64,000 nt of DNA from Achromobacter pulmonis (GTDB lineage Bacteria > Pseudomonadota > Gammaproteobacteria > Burkholderiales > Burkholderiaceae_B): contig NZ_POQS01000001.1 in NCBI RefSeq assembly GCF_002885955.2, forward strand, positions 830,686 to 894,685, in the 5' to 3' direction. Made by a program: the position numbers and the translations under genes. Position 1 is the first letter of the stretch, and each line of letters starts with the position of its first letter. Positions 9,419-17,122 of this stretch are shown piece after piece. Under the pieces are notes generated by a model, which saw nothing but the letters and a program-made list of their open reading frames with translations, did not search any database and was not told the origin of the DNA.

Positions 9419-9426
9419 CCATTGCA

Positions 9427-11325
9427 ATGGCTAGAAAAAAACTCGATCTGCGAGGACAGGCCTTCAAGGACGTTCTCGGTTTTACCTTCCGCCACTGGCG
9501 CGAGCAGCCCTGGCGCACGGCGCTGATCGTGGCGCTGGCGCTCTTGTCGTCGCTGGCCGACGTGCTGACGCCGCTGTACGCCGGCCGCCTGGTCGACGCG
9601 GTGGCCTCCGGCGCCGCCGGCGACGAGCTGGTCTGGAGCGCCGCGGTGACCTCGTTCTGGCTGCTGATCGCGCTGGGCGTGGGCAGCACGCTGCTGCGCC
9701 AGGCGGTGTTCCAGAACATCATCACCTTCACGCTGAAGATGATGAACGCCATCGTCTCCAACGCCTTCTACCGCGTGCAGCGCTTTTCCACCGACTGGCA
9801 CGCCAACAGCTTCGCCGGCTCGACGGTGCGCAAGGTCACGCGCGGCATGTGGGCGGTGGACATCCTCAACGACACGCTGCTGATCGCGCTGCTGCCCTCC
9901 GTCGTCATGCTGGTCGGCGCCACCGCGCTGCTGGGCGCGCACTGGCCCATGATGGGTCTGGTGGTGGGCGCCGGCTCGGTGCTGTATATCGCCGTCACGA
10001 CCACGCTGTCGCTGCGCTACGTGGCGCCGGCCGCGCGCCTGGGCAACGCCTGGGACACGCGCATGGGCGGCGCGCTGGCCGACGCCGTCACCTGCAACGC
10101 GGTGGTCAAGGCCTTCGGCGCCGAGACCCGCGAAGAGGTCCGGCTCGGCCGCGTGGTCGACAAATGGCGCAACCGCACGCGCCGCACCTGGGTGCGCGGC
10201 ACGATCAACGGCGGCGTGCAGGGCGCGATGCTGGTGGCGATGCAGGCCGGCATCCTGGGCATGGCCCTGCTGCTGTGGTCGCGCAACGAGGCCAGCGTGG
10301 GCGACATCACCTTCGCGCTGACGATGTTCTTCATGCTGCAGGGCCACCTGCGCGACGTGGGCATGCACATCCGCAACCTGCAGCGCTCGGTCAACGACAT
10401 GGAAGAACTGGTCGCGCTGGGCCGCCAGCCGCTGGGCGTGGACGACCGTCCCGGCGCAGGCGAGCTGCGCGTGACCGCCGGGGAGATCCGCTTCGAGGAC
10501 GTGAGCTTCCGCTACGGCGCGCATGACACGGCCCTGTACGACGGGTTCTCGGTGCGCATCGCGCCGGGCGAGCGCGTCGGGCTGGTGGGGCATTCCGGAT
10601 CGGGCAAGACCACGTTCATCAAGCTGATCCAGCGCCTCTACGACGTCAACGGCGGACGCATCACCATCGACGGGCAGGACATCGCCCAGGCTAAGCAGGC
10701 TTCGCTGCGCAGCCAGATCGCGATCGTGCAGCAGGAGCCGGTGCTGTTTCACCGCACCCTGGCGGAGAACATCGCCTATGCGCGCCCCGGCGCCACGCAG
10801 GCCGAGATCGAGCAGGCCGCGCGCCTGGCCAGCGCCCATGATTTCATCATGGCGCTGCCCAAGGGCTACGCCACGCTGGTCGGCGAGCGGGGCGTGAAGC
10901 TGTCGGGCGGAGAACGCCAGCGCGTCGCGATCGCGCGGGCGTTCCTGGCCGACGCGCCCATCCTGATCCTGGACGAGGCCACCTCCAGCCTGGACAGCGA
11001 AAGCGAAGTGCTGATCCAGCGGGCGATGGACCGCCTGATGGAGGGCCGCACGACGCTGGTGGTGGCGCACCGCCTGTCGACCGTGCGCGCGCTGGACCGC
11101 CTGCTGGTGATGGACCACGGCCGCGTCATCGAGGAAGGCAGCCACGAAGCGCTGATCCAGCTCAAGCACGGGCTGTACCGCCGCCTGTTCGAGCGCCAGG
11201 CCCTGGAACTGACCAAGGGCTTCAAGCCGGACGAACTGCTGGAAGACGGCGCGACGCCGCCGCCGGTGCGCGATCCGGAAACGGACACGGAAGCCGGCGA
11301 GGACGCCTACGCCTACGCCAAGTAA
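9427..11325 (+). CDS. ABC exporter half-transporter (fused membrane and ATPase domains)
   Basis: 632 residues. Residues about 30-320 form the six-helix exporter membrane domain (WRTALIVALALLSSLADVLTPLYAGRLVD is its first helix). Residues about 350-590 form the ATPase with Walker A GHSGSGKTT (near 384-392), signature LSGGE (near 495) and Walker B LILDEATSSLD (near 512). The H-loop is in VVAHRLST. It should act as a homodimer that exports a drug, lipid or peptide; the charged tail after residue 600 is non-conserved. The gene stands alone behind a structured leader and is convergent with the LysE-type gene, so nothing nearby fixes its substrate. Confidence 0.93.
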   Translation: MARKKLDLRGQAFKDVLGFTFRHWREQPWRTALIVALALLSSLADVLTPLYAGRLVDAVASGAAGDELVWSAAVTSFWLLIALGVGSTLLRQAVFQNIITFTLKMMNAIVSNAFYRVQRFSTDWHANSFAGSTVRKVTRGMWAVDILNDTLLIALLPSVVMLVGATALLGAHWPMMGLVVGAGSVLYIAVTTTLSLRYVAPAARLGNAWDTRMGGALADAVTCNAVVKAFGAETREEVRLGRVVDKWRNRTRRTWVRGTINGGVQGAMLVAMQAGILGMALLLWSRNEASVGDITFALTMFFMLQGHLRDVGMHIRNLQRSVNDMEELVALGRQPLGVDDRPGAGELRVTAGEIRFEDVSFRYGAHDTALYDGFSVRIAPGERVGLVGHSGSGKTTFIKLIQRLYDVNGGRITIDGQDIAQAKQASLRSQIAIVQQEPVLFHRTLAENIAYARPGATQAEIEQAARLASAHDFIMALPKGYATLVGERGVKLSGGERQRVAIARAFLADAPILILDEATSSLDSESEVLIQRAMDRLMEGRTTLVVAHRLSTVRALDRLLVMDHGRVIEEGSHEALIQLKHGLYRRLFERQALELTKGFKPDELLEDGATPPPVRDPETDTEAGEDAYAYAK

Positions 11326-11352
11326 GGCCCGCGCCGGCCAGCGCCGCCCGCG

Positions 11353-11985
11353 TCATGCGGGGCGCTGCGCCAGCGTCAGGCGCAGGCCGAAGCCGATCAG
11401 CGTCAGCCCGAAAATCCAGCCCTGGATTTTCCGGGCGCGCGGGCTGGCCGACATCCAGCGCCCCACCGCGCCGCCGGCCAGCGCGCACATCACGTCGAAC
11501 GCCAGCCCCAGGCCGACCACGATCGCGCCCAGCACGGCGAACTGGCGGCCGATCGGCCCGTAGGCCGGCGACACGAACTGCGGCAGCAGCACCGAGCAGA
11601 ACAGCAGGGCCTTGGGATTGAGCACATTGGTCAGCACGCCGCTCAGCAGCGCCGGCCCCCAGCCGGCGCGGCGCGGCGCCGCCCCGCTCACGGCGTCATA
11701 CGACACCGGCCCGGCGCGCAGCAGCCGCAGGCCCAGCCACACCAGATAACCGCCGCCCAACGTGCGCGCAATATCGAACGCCCACGGGTGGGTCTTGAAC
11801 AGCGCCGCCAGGCCCAGCGCGGCCAGCGTCACGTGGGCCGCCCGCGCGATCGCCAGCCCGGCGGCCACCGCCAGCGCCTGCCCGCGTCCGCGCAGCACCC
11901 CGGTTTCCAGCAGCAGGATCATGTCGGGGCCGGGCACCACATAGACGATCAGCAAGGCCCCCAGAAACATCGCCATATCCGCCAT
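11353..11985 (-). CDS. LysE/RhtB-family amino-acid exporter
   Basis: 210 residues from the ATG at 11983-11985, chosen because GGAG lies 7 bases upstream and the family usually begins a few residues before the first helix. The frame opens at 12084, but the extra 33 residues are not LysE-like. The diagnostic motif VYVVPGPDMILLLETG is at residues 14-29, and about six membrane segments follow. It probably exports an amino acid or related metabolite. It is divergent from an Lrp-type regulator at 12119, the classic arrangement for substrate-induced export. Confidence 0.9.
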   Translation of the reverse strand: MADMAMFLGALLIVYVVPGPDMILLLETGVLRGRGQALAVAAGLAIARAAHVTLAALGLAALFKTHPWAFDIARTLGGGYLVWLGLRLLRAGPVSYDAVSGAAPRRAGWGPALLSGVLTNVLNPKALLFCSVLLPQFVSPAYGPIGRQFAVLGAIVVGLGLAFDVMCALAGGAVGRWMSASPRARKIQGWIFGLTLIGFGLRLTLAQRPA

Positions 11986-12074
11986 CGCCCCGCTCCAATC
12001 CGTCCAGAAGAAGGCGATCATTCTAGAAAAAACGGGCTGGCATGTGCTTGCTATTACTGCCACTTGGCCTATGA

Positions 12075-12097
12075 TTATTGGCATACTTCACCAATAA
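12075..12097. promoter_or_regulatory. inverted repeat, candidate Lrp-type operator
   Basis: TTATTGG at 12075-12081 and CCAATAA at 12091-12097 form a perfect 7-bp inverted repeat with 9 bases between. It lies between the divergent exporter and Lrp genes, 22 bases before the lrp-type start, in an A+T-rich stretch. Its size fits Lrp/AsnC binding sites. Confidence 0.5.
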
Positions 12098-12118
12098 CTG
12101 ATTCACTAACATAAATCC

Positions 12119-12601
12119 ATGCCAAAACGCGAACTGGACGGCTACGACCGCCGCATCCTGGAGGCCCTGCAGCAGAACGGCCGCCTCACCAACGTCGAAC
12201 TGGCCGAGCAGATCGGGCTGTCGCCCTCGCCCTGCCTGCGCCGGGTGCGCCTGCTGGAAGAAGCCGGCGTGATCCAGGGCTACGAGGCGCGGCTGGCCCC
12301 CGACGAGGTCGGGCTGGGCCTGACCGTCTTCGTCGGCATCAAGGTCGAGCGCCACCACGAGCGCGACGCGGCCGAGTTCCGCAAGGAAGTCAGCGCGCTG
12401 CCGGAAGTCATCGCCGCGCACCTGGTGTCGGGCGAATCGGATTTCCTGCTGCAGGTGGTGGTGCCGGACCTGCGCGGCTACGAACGTTTCCTGCTCGACA
12501 CGCTGCTGAAGCTGCCCGGCGTGAAAGACATACGCAGCAATTTCGCGATCCAGACGGTCAAGCCGCAAAGCCCCCTGCCCCTGGACCACCTGGCCAGGTA
12601 G
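12119..12601 (+). CDS. Lrp/AsnC-family transcriptional regulator
   Basis: 160 residues. The N-terminal helix-turn-helix (LDGYDRRILEALQQNGRLTNVELAEQIGLSPSPCLRRV, about residues 5-42) is typical Lrp, and the rest is the RAM effector-binding domain with VSGESDFLLQVVVPDL near 105-120. It should bind an amino acid and control the divergent LysE-type exporter at 11353-11985 through the intergenic inverted repeat. It ends 6 bases before the convergent isonitrile hydratase-like gene. Confidence 0.93.
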   Translation: MPKRELDGYDRRILEALQQNGRLTNVELAEQIGLSPSPCLRRVRLLEEAGVIQGYEARLAPDEVGLGLTVFVGIKVERHHERDAAEFRKEVSALPEVIAAHLVSGESDFLLQVVVPDLRGYERFLLDTLLKLPGVKDIRSNFAIQTVKPQSPLPLDHLAR

Positions 12602-12607
12602 GCGCGC

Positions 12608-13285
12608 CTACGCCGGCATCGCCGCCGCGGCCCGCTCCACCGCCTGCGAACGGCGCTCGAAGCGGGCCTGCGATTGCGCCAGATAGCGCTGCACCACGGC
12701 CGCTTCCGAGGTCTCGGGCGTGCCGCCGGGAAACGGCGGCTTGGGGTCGTACTCGATCTGCAGCTGGATCAGCTTGGCCACGTCCTCGCCGCACAGCTGC
12801 GCCACCACCAGCAGCGCCATGTCTATGCCCGAGGTCACGCCGCCGGCGGTGAACAGCCGGCCGTCCACGCACAGCCGCTCGCCGCTGGGCGTGGCCCCGA
12901 AACGCGCCAGCAGTTCGCGCGCGCGCCAGTGGCTGGAGGCGCGCTTGCCGCGCAGCAGCCCCGCCGCGCCCAACAGCAGCGAACCGGTGCAGATGCCGAA
13001 CACGTAACCGGCGGCCAGCCCCTGCCTGCGGGTGAAGTCCACCCACTCCGGATCGACGATGGCGTCGTCGGTGCCCGGCCCGCCCGGCACCACCAGCAGA
13101 TCGCAGGGCGGCGCCGACGCCAGGGTCTGCGTGGGCACGAACCGCAGCCCGCGGTCGCAGCGCACCGGATCGCGCGTTTTTGCGACAAAATCCACGGTGA
13201 AGCCCGGCGCGTTGGCCAGCACTTCGTACGGCCCGGTCATATCCAGCTGGGTCAGCCCCTCGAACAAGAGAAAATTCACATGCAT
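12608..13285 (-). CDS. DJ-1/PfpI-family protein, isonitrile hydratase-like
   Basis: 225 residues. It matches isonitrile hydratase (InhA of pseudomonads) in length and along the chain: FLLFEGLTQLDMTGPYEVL, VVPGGPGTDD and GICTGSLLLGAAGLLRGKRAS...HW. The nucleophile would be C99 and the partner acid D15, both placed as in isonitrile hydratase. The reaction would be hydration of an isocyanide to an N-substituted formamide. AAGGAG lies 7 bases before the start. It is divergent from the GlxA-type regulator at 13280, whose start codon shares the same ATGCAT. Confidence 0.88.
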   Translation of the reverse strand: MHVNFLLFEGLTQLDMTGPYEVLANAPGFTVDFVAKTRDPVRCDRGLRFVPTQTLASAPPCDLLVVPGGPGTDDAIVDPEWVDFTRRQGLAAGYVFGICTGSLLLGAAGLLRGKRASSHWRARELLARFGATPSGERLCVDGRLFTAGGVTSGIDMALLVVAQLCGEDVAKLIQLQIEYDPKPPFPGGTPETSEAAVVQRYLAQSQARFERRSQAVERAAAAMPA

Positions 13286-14257
13286 GACGATGCTCCTTCA
13301 GAAACGCCGGCTTCCAGCATAGGCGCAGGCGCGCATCGCGGCGCGCCAATTGCGGGCGCGGACGCGCCACGGGAGATCGTGTTCGCGCTGTACGACGGTT
13401 TCCAGCCGCTGGACCTGGCCGGGCCCTGGCAGGCCTTCAGCTCGGCCAACGACGAAGCCGGCCGCCCGCTGTACCGGCTGCGCACCGTCGCCGCCGCGCC
13501 GCTGGCCGCGACCTGGGACCAGGGACTGCGCATGCAGGCCGACGGCGTCTATGCGCAGGACGGCGATGCGCCCGTCGACACGATCGTCGTGCCCGGCGGC
13601 CCCGGCGCGGACCTCGCCAGCGCCGACGCCGGATTCCAGGCCTGGCTGCGCCGCCGCGAACCGCGCGCACGGCGCGTCTGCAGCGTGTGCACCGGCGCCT
13701 TCGTGCTGGCGGCCACCGGCCTGCTGGACGGGCTGCCCGTCACCACCCACTGGCGCTCGGCCGCGCGCCTGCAGGCGCAGCACCCCGCGCTGCGGGTGCA
13801 GGACGACCGCATCTATATCGAAAGCGGCAAGTACTGGACCTCGGCCGGCGTGACGGCGGGCATCGACCTCGCGCTGGCGCTGATCGAGCGCGATTTCGGC
13901 GCGGGCCTGTCGCAGCAGGTGGCCCGCCGGCTGGTGGTCTTCATGCGGCGCAACGGCGACCAGCGCCAGTACAGCCAGACGCTGCGCCTGCAGGACCGGA
14001 TGGCCGCGCCGTTTCGCGAGCTGCTCGAAAAAATGGAAGCGCGCCTCTCGGCGCGCTGGTCGGTGGACGACATGGCCGAGGCCTGCGGCATGTCGCGGCG
14101 CAGCTTCCAGCGCAAGTTCGCCGCGCATTTCGGCGTGCCGCCCAGCGAGGCGCTCAAGCGCCTGCGCGAGGAACGCGCCGCCGCGCTGGCCGCGACCGGC
14201 AAGCTGCCGCGCAAGGAACTGGCGCGGCAGTTCGCGCTGCGCTCGGCGCCCAAATGA
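13280..14257 (+). CDS. GlxA-type AraC-family regulator, short C-terminus
   Basis: 325 residues from ATG 13280. Residues about 30-200 form a DJ-1/PfpI-like domain (ALYDGFQPLDLAGPW; VCSVCTGAFVLAATGLLDG), and about 240-300 the AraC helix-turn-helix region (WSVDDMAEACGMSRRSFQRKFAAHFGVPPSEALKRLR). The second helix-turn-helix, normally about 40 residues long, is cut short: the protein ends at KELARQFALRSAPK. The ATG overlaps the start of the divergent gene and lacks a good ribosome binding site. A GTG at 13379 (VFALYDGF) is the main alternative and would match the usual GlxA N-terminus. It probably regulates the isonitrile hydratase-like gene. Confidence 0.8.
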   Translation: MHDDAPSETPASSIGAGAHRGAPIAGADAPREIVFALYDGFQPLDLAGPWQAFSSANDEAGRPLYRLRTVAAAPLAATWDQGLRMQADGVYAQDGDAPVDTIVVPGGPGADLASADAGFQAWLRRREPRARRVCSVCTGAFVLAATGLLDGLPVTTHWRSAARLQAQHPALRVQDDRIYIESGKYWTSAGVTAGIDLALALIERDFGAGLSQQVARRLVVFMRRNGDQRQYSQTLRLQDRMAAPFRELLEKMEARLSARWSVDDMAEACGMSRRSFQRKFAAHFGVPPSEALKRLREERAAALAATGKLPRKELARQFALRSAPK

Positions 14258-14261
14258 CGCT

Positions 14262-14984
14262 TCAGCCCGCCAACCCCACCGACACCCCACCGCACACGTA
14301 CAGCAGCTGGCCGGTGATGTAGCCGGCGCGCGGGTCCAGCAGCATGGCGACGGCATGCGCCACTTCCTGGGGCTGGCCCACGCGGCCCATCGGGATCGAG
14401 GCTTCCAGCGCCACGGTCTGCGGCGCGCCCGGCGGATTCGACTCGTTGAACAGCTCGGTGGCCACCGGACCCGGCGCCACGGTGTTGACCGTGACGCCGT
14501 CGGCGGCCAGCTCCAGCGCCCAGGTCCGCGTCATGCCGGCCAGACCGGCCTTGGACGCGCCGTAGGCCGTGCGCCCGCCCTTGCCCAGGCCGGCGCGGCT
14601 GCCTATGTTGACCACGCGCCCGTAGCGCGCCGCGCGCATGCCGGGCAACAGCGCCTGCATCAGCAACAGCGGCGCCGTCATGTTCAGCGCGAGCGTGCGC
14701 GCCAGCTGCTCCTGGGTCACGTCTTCGAGGCGGGCGACCTGGATCATGCCGGCGTTGTTCACCAGGTTCAGCACCGGGCGTTCAGCCGCCAGTTCGCGCG
14801 CGGCCGCGACGGTGGCGGCGGCGTCGCCCAGGTCCACCGAGCGGAAGGTTTCGCCCGGCAGCAGCGCCTCGGGCGCGCCGCGGCTGAAGTTGACGACCTC
14901 GTAGCCGTCCTCGACCAGGCGCGCCACGATGGCGCGGCCGATGCCCCGGCTGCCGCCGGTGACCAGTGCGGTGGGCTTGCTCAT
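14262..14984 (-). CDS. SDR-family oxidoreductase
   Basis: 240 residues from the ATG at 14982-14984, which overlaps the upstream Bug gene stop (ATGA). The frame is open upstream only as antisense. Motifs are VTGGSRGIG at residues 7-15, NNAG near 80, Ser in NIGSRAG near 130, and YGASKAG near 143-149. It is a cytosolic NAD(P)-dependent dehydrogenase of unknown substrate, translationally coupled to the Bug receptor gene and so probably acting on the compound that receptor binds. Confidence 0.9.
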   Translation of the reverse strand: MSKPTALVTGGSRGIGRAIVARLVEDGYEVVNFSRGAPEALLPGETFRSVDLGDAAATVAAARELAAERPVLNLVNNAGMIQVARLEDVTQEQLARTLALNMTAPLLLMQALLPGMRAARYGRVVNIGSRAGLGKGGRTAYGASKAGLAGMTRTWALELAADGVTVNTVAPGPVATELFNESNPPGAPQTVALEASIPMGRVGQPQEVAHAVAMLLDPRAGYITGQLLYVCGGVSVGLAG

Positions 14985-15976
14985 TGCGCGGTGATTCCCT
15001 TGTCCTTGATGAGGCCGCCCCACTTCTTGCGCTCCTCGGTTTCGAAAGCCGCCAGGTCCGCGCCAAAAAGCGTGCCGGGCTTGGCCCCCATGCCGGCGAA
15101 GTTCTTGGCGATGGCCGGGCTTTGCAGGCCGCTGCGCGCCGCTTCGATCAGTTGCTTGACCACCGGCTCGGGCGTGCCGCGCGGCGCGTACAGCGCGAAC
15201 CAGGCCGTGACGTCGAAGCCCGGCAGGCCCGACTCCGCCACGGTCGGCAGTTCCGGCGCCGAAGGATCGCGGGTCGCCGAGGTCACGGCCACGCCGCGCA
15301 CCAGGCTGCCGTCCTTGATCTGCGCCAGCGAGCCGGGCAGGTTGTCGAACAGCAGGTCGACCTGGCCGCCGGCCACGGCCGGCAGCGAAGCGGAGGTTCC
15401 CTTGAACGGCACGTGCAGCATGGTCACGCCCGCCATCGCCTCGAAATACGCCCCGGTCAGGTGCACCGAGGAACCGACGCCGGGCGAGGCGTAGGTCAGC
15501 TTCTTGTCCTTGGACTGCTTGGCCGCCTGGATCACGTCGGCCACGGTCTTGTAGGGCGACTTCGCGCTCACCGCGATGACGTTGGGCGTGGTGGACACGA
15601 GCGCGATCGGCACCAGGTCGCGTTCGGGATCGAACGGCATGTTGCGGTACAGGAACTGGTTGATGGTCTGCGTGCCGATGGTGCCCAGGCCCAGCGTATA
15701 GCCGTCGGCCTTGGCGCGGGCCACGTAGGCCATGCCGATATTGCCGCCCGCGCCGGGCCGGTTCTCGACCAGCACGGTCTGCTTCAGCCCCGGCTCCAGC
15801 GCGTGCGCGATGGCGCGGCCGAACAGGTCCGCGCCGCCGCCCGGCGGGTAAGGGACCACGACCGTCACGGGATGGTCGGGATAGCCCGCGGCCTGGGCCG
15901 CCGGCAGCGCCAGCACGGTCAGCGCGGCGATCGCGCAGCGGCGCCAGCCGGTGCGCAGAGGCAGGAATTGCGTCAT
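14981..15976 (-). CDS. Bug/TctC-family periplasmic solute receptor
   Basis: 331 residues with a signal peptide ending near LPAAQAAG (about residue 30) and the Bug hallmark VVPYPPGGGADLFGRAIA near 40-57, followed by VENRPGAGGNIG. Such receptors bind carboxylates or aromatic acids and serve tripartite tricarboxylate (TTT) carriers. No membrane subunit is nearby, as is usual for the expanded Bug family in Bordetella-like genomes. GGAGA precedes the ATG. It is the first gene of a two-gene leftward operon with the SDR. Confidence 0.92.
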   Translation of the reverse strand: MTQFLPLRTGWRRCAIAALTVLALPAAQAAGYPDHPVTVVVPYPPGGGADLFGRAIAHALEPGLKQTVLVENRPGAGGNIGMAYVARAKADGYTLGLGTIGTQTINQFLYRNMPFDPERDLVPIALVSTTPNVIAVSAKSPYKTVADVIQAAKQSKDKKLTYASPGVGSSVHLTGAYFEAMAGVTMLHVPFKGTSASLPAVAGGQVDLLFDNLPGSLAQIKDGSLVRGVAVTSATRDPSAPELPTVAESGLPGFDVTAWFALYAPRGTPEPVVKQLIEAARSGLQSPAIAKNFAGMGAKPGTLFGADLAAFETEERKKWGGLIKDKGITAQ

Positions 15977-15995
15977 GCTGTGGTCTCCTCTCGAA

Positions 15996-16010
15996 CCCGC
16001 TGGTCGCGGG
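15996..16010. promoter_or_regulatory. small hairpin in the divergent leader
   Basis: CCCGC at 15996-16000 pairs with GCGGG at 16006-16010 around TGGTC, followed on the plus strand by CTTTTTC. It resembles a weak terminator in the plus direction, but it lies within the leader of the minus-strand Bug gene, 20 bases before its start. Its function is unclear. Confidence 0.3.
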
Positions 16011-16019
16011 CTTTTTCTG

Positions 16020-16067
16020 GTACTTTTTTAAAAGTACGTAAATACGTACTATATGCATAAAAGCATA
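16020..16067. promoter_or_regulatory. overlapping palindromes between divergent operons
   Basis: Three inverted repeats follow one another. GTACTTTT-TT-AAAAGTAC is at 16020-16037, AGTACGTA-AA-TACGTACT is at 16033-16050 (sharing bases with the first), and TATGC-N6-GCATA is at 16052-16067. They sit in the A+T-rich divergent promoter region between the Bug/SDR operon and the cyclase/CoA ligase/GntR operon. They are the best candidates for the operator of the UTRA-type GntR regulator at 18724-19467. Confidence 0.6.
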
Positions 16068-16090
16068 GAAAACCGATGGGAGACAAGTAG

Positions 16091-17119
16091 ATGAAACGCT
16101 GGAACCGACGCCCGGAAGGATCGACCTGGGGCGACTTCGGCGCCGACGACGAGCTCGGCCGCCTGAACCTGCTGACCGAAGAAAAAGTGCTGCAGGCGGT
16201 GCGCGAGGTGCGCGCCGGCAAGGTGTTCTGCCTGTCCCTGCCGCTGGACCTGCCCGGCGGCAACGTCCTGAACCCGCGGCGCCACGCGCCGCAGCTCAGG
16301 CCCACGTTCCGCGAGGGCACGCCCTACCTCAATTTCCAGATGTCGCAGGTGCAGCCGGAAGCGGTGGACGTGCTGTCCGACGACCAGGTCACGCTGTCGA
16401 TGCAGTACTCGACGCAATGGGACGGCCTGTGCCACGTGGGCGCGATGTTCGACATTCACGGCGACGGCGAGCCGCGCCGCGTCTACTACAACGGCTACGC
16501 CGCCGGCGTGGACGTGTTCGGCGGCGCCGACGCCGACGCCTGCTGCCCGCCCGGCGGCTCGTACGCGCGCAAGCTCAGCGTCAGCCGCTACGCCGAGAAA
16601 GGCATGCAGGGCCGCGGCGTGCTGGTGGACCTGGAGCGCGCCTTCGGGCCCGGCCGCAAGCTGGTCGGCCACGCCGAACTGCAGGCGGCCATGCTGGCCC
16701 AGAACGTCTCGGTCGAAAGCGGCGACATGCTGGTACTGCGCACCGGCTTCGCCGAAGCGGTCGTGGCCATGGACGGCCAGCCCGACGCGCACGCGCTGGA
16801 GCAGACCGGCGCGGTGCTCGACGGCTCCGACCCAGCGCTGCTGGACTGGATCACGCGATCCGGCATCGCGGCGCTGTGCGCCGACAACTACGCGGTCGAG
16901 GCCTATCCGGCCCGCAGCTCGGGGCCGGGCCATTCCATCCTGCCGCTGCACCACCACTGCCTCTTCAAGCTGGGCGTGCCGCTGGCCGAACTCTGGTACC
17001 TGAAGGACCTGGCCGACTGGCTGCATGCCGAGGGACGCAACCGCTTCCTGCTGACGGCCCCGCCCCTGCGCATGCCGGGCGCGGTGGGTTCGCCCGTGAC
17101 ACCCATCGCCACGGTGTGA
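16091..17119 (+). CDS. cyclase-family metal-dependent hydrolase (kynurenine formamidase-like fold)
   Basis: 342 residues with the Cyclase (PF04199) fold. The family metal motif HxGTHxD appears here as QWDGLCHVG near residues 115-123, the variant of the longer branch of the family, with a second metal-site segment DIHGDG after it. GAGA lies just before ATG 16091. Family members hydrolyse amides, formamides or lactones; the substrate is unknown. It is the first gene of a rightward operon with a CoA ligase 3 bases downstream, so it may release the acid that the ligase activates. Confidence 0.87.
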   Translation: MKRWNRRPEGSTWGDFGADDELGRLNLLTEEKVLQAVREVRAGKVFCLSLPLDLPGGNVLNPRRHAPQLRPTFREGTPYLNFQMSQVQPEAVDVLSDDQVTLSMQYSTQWDGLCHVGAMFDIHGDGEPRRVYYNGYAAGVDVFGGADADACCPPGGSYARKLSVSRYAEKGMQGRGVLVDLERAFGPGRKLVGHAELQAAMLAQNVSVESGDMLVLRTGFAEAVVAMDGQPDAHALEQTGAVLDGSDPALLDWITRSGIAALCADNYAVEAYPARSSGPGHSILPLHHHCLFKLGVPLAELWYLKDLADWLHAEGRNRFLLTAPPLRMPGAVGSPVTPIATV

Positions 17120-17122
17120 ATC

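Noticed and set aside
9298-11169. A 623-codon minus-strand frame opposite the ABC exporter
   Set aside because: The exporter has complete membrane and ATPase motifs; the antisense product is His/Gln/Ala repeats.
9427-11325. Naming the ABC exporter MsbA (lipid A flippase)
   Set aside because: Architecture fits, but many drug and peptide exporters share it, there is no lpxK or other lipid A gene beside it, and the leader suggests regulated rather than housekeeping expression.
15996-16016. Hairpin plus T-run as a genuine plus-strand terminator
   Set aside because: The stem is only 5 bp and no plus-strand gene ends here; it lies in the leader of a minus-strand gene.
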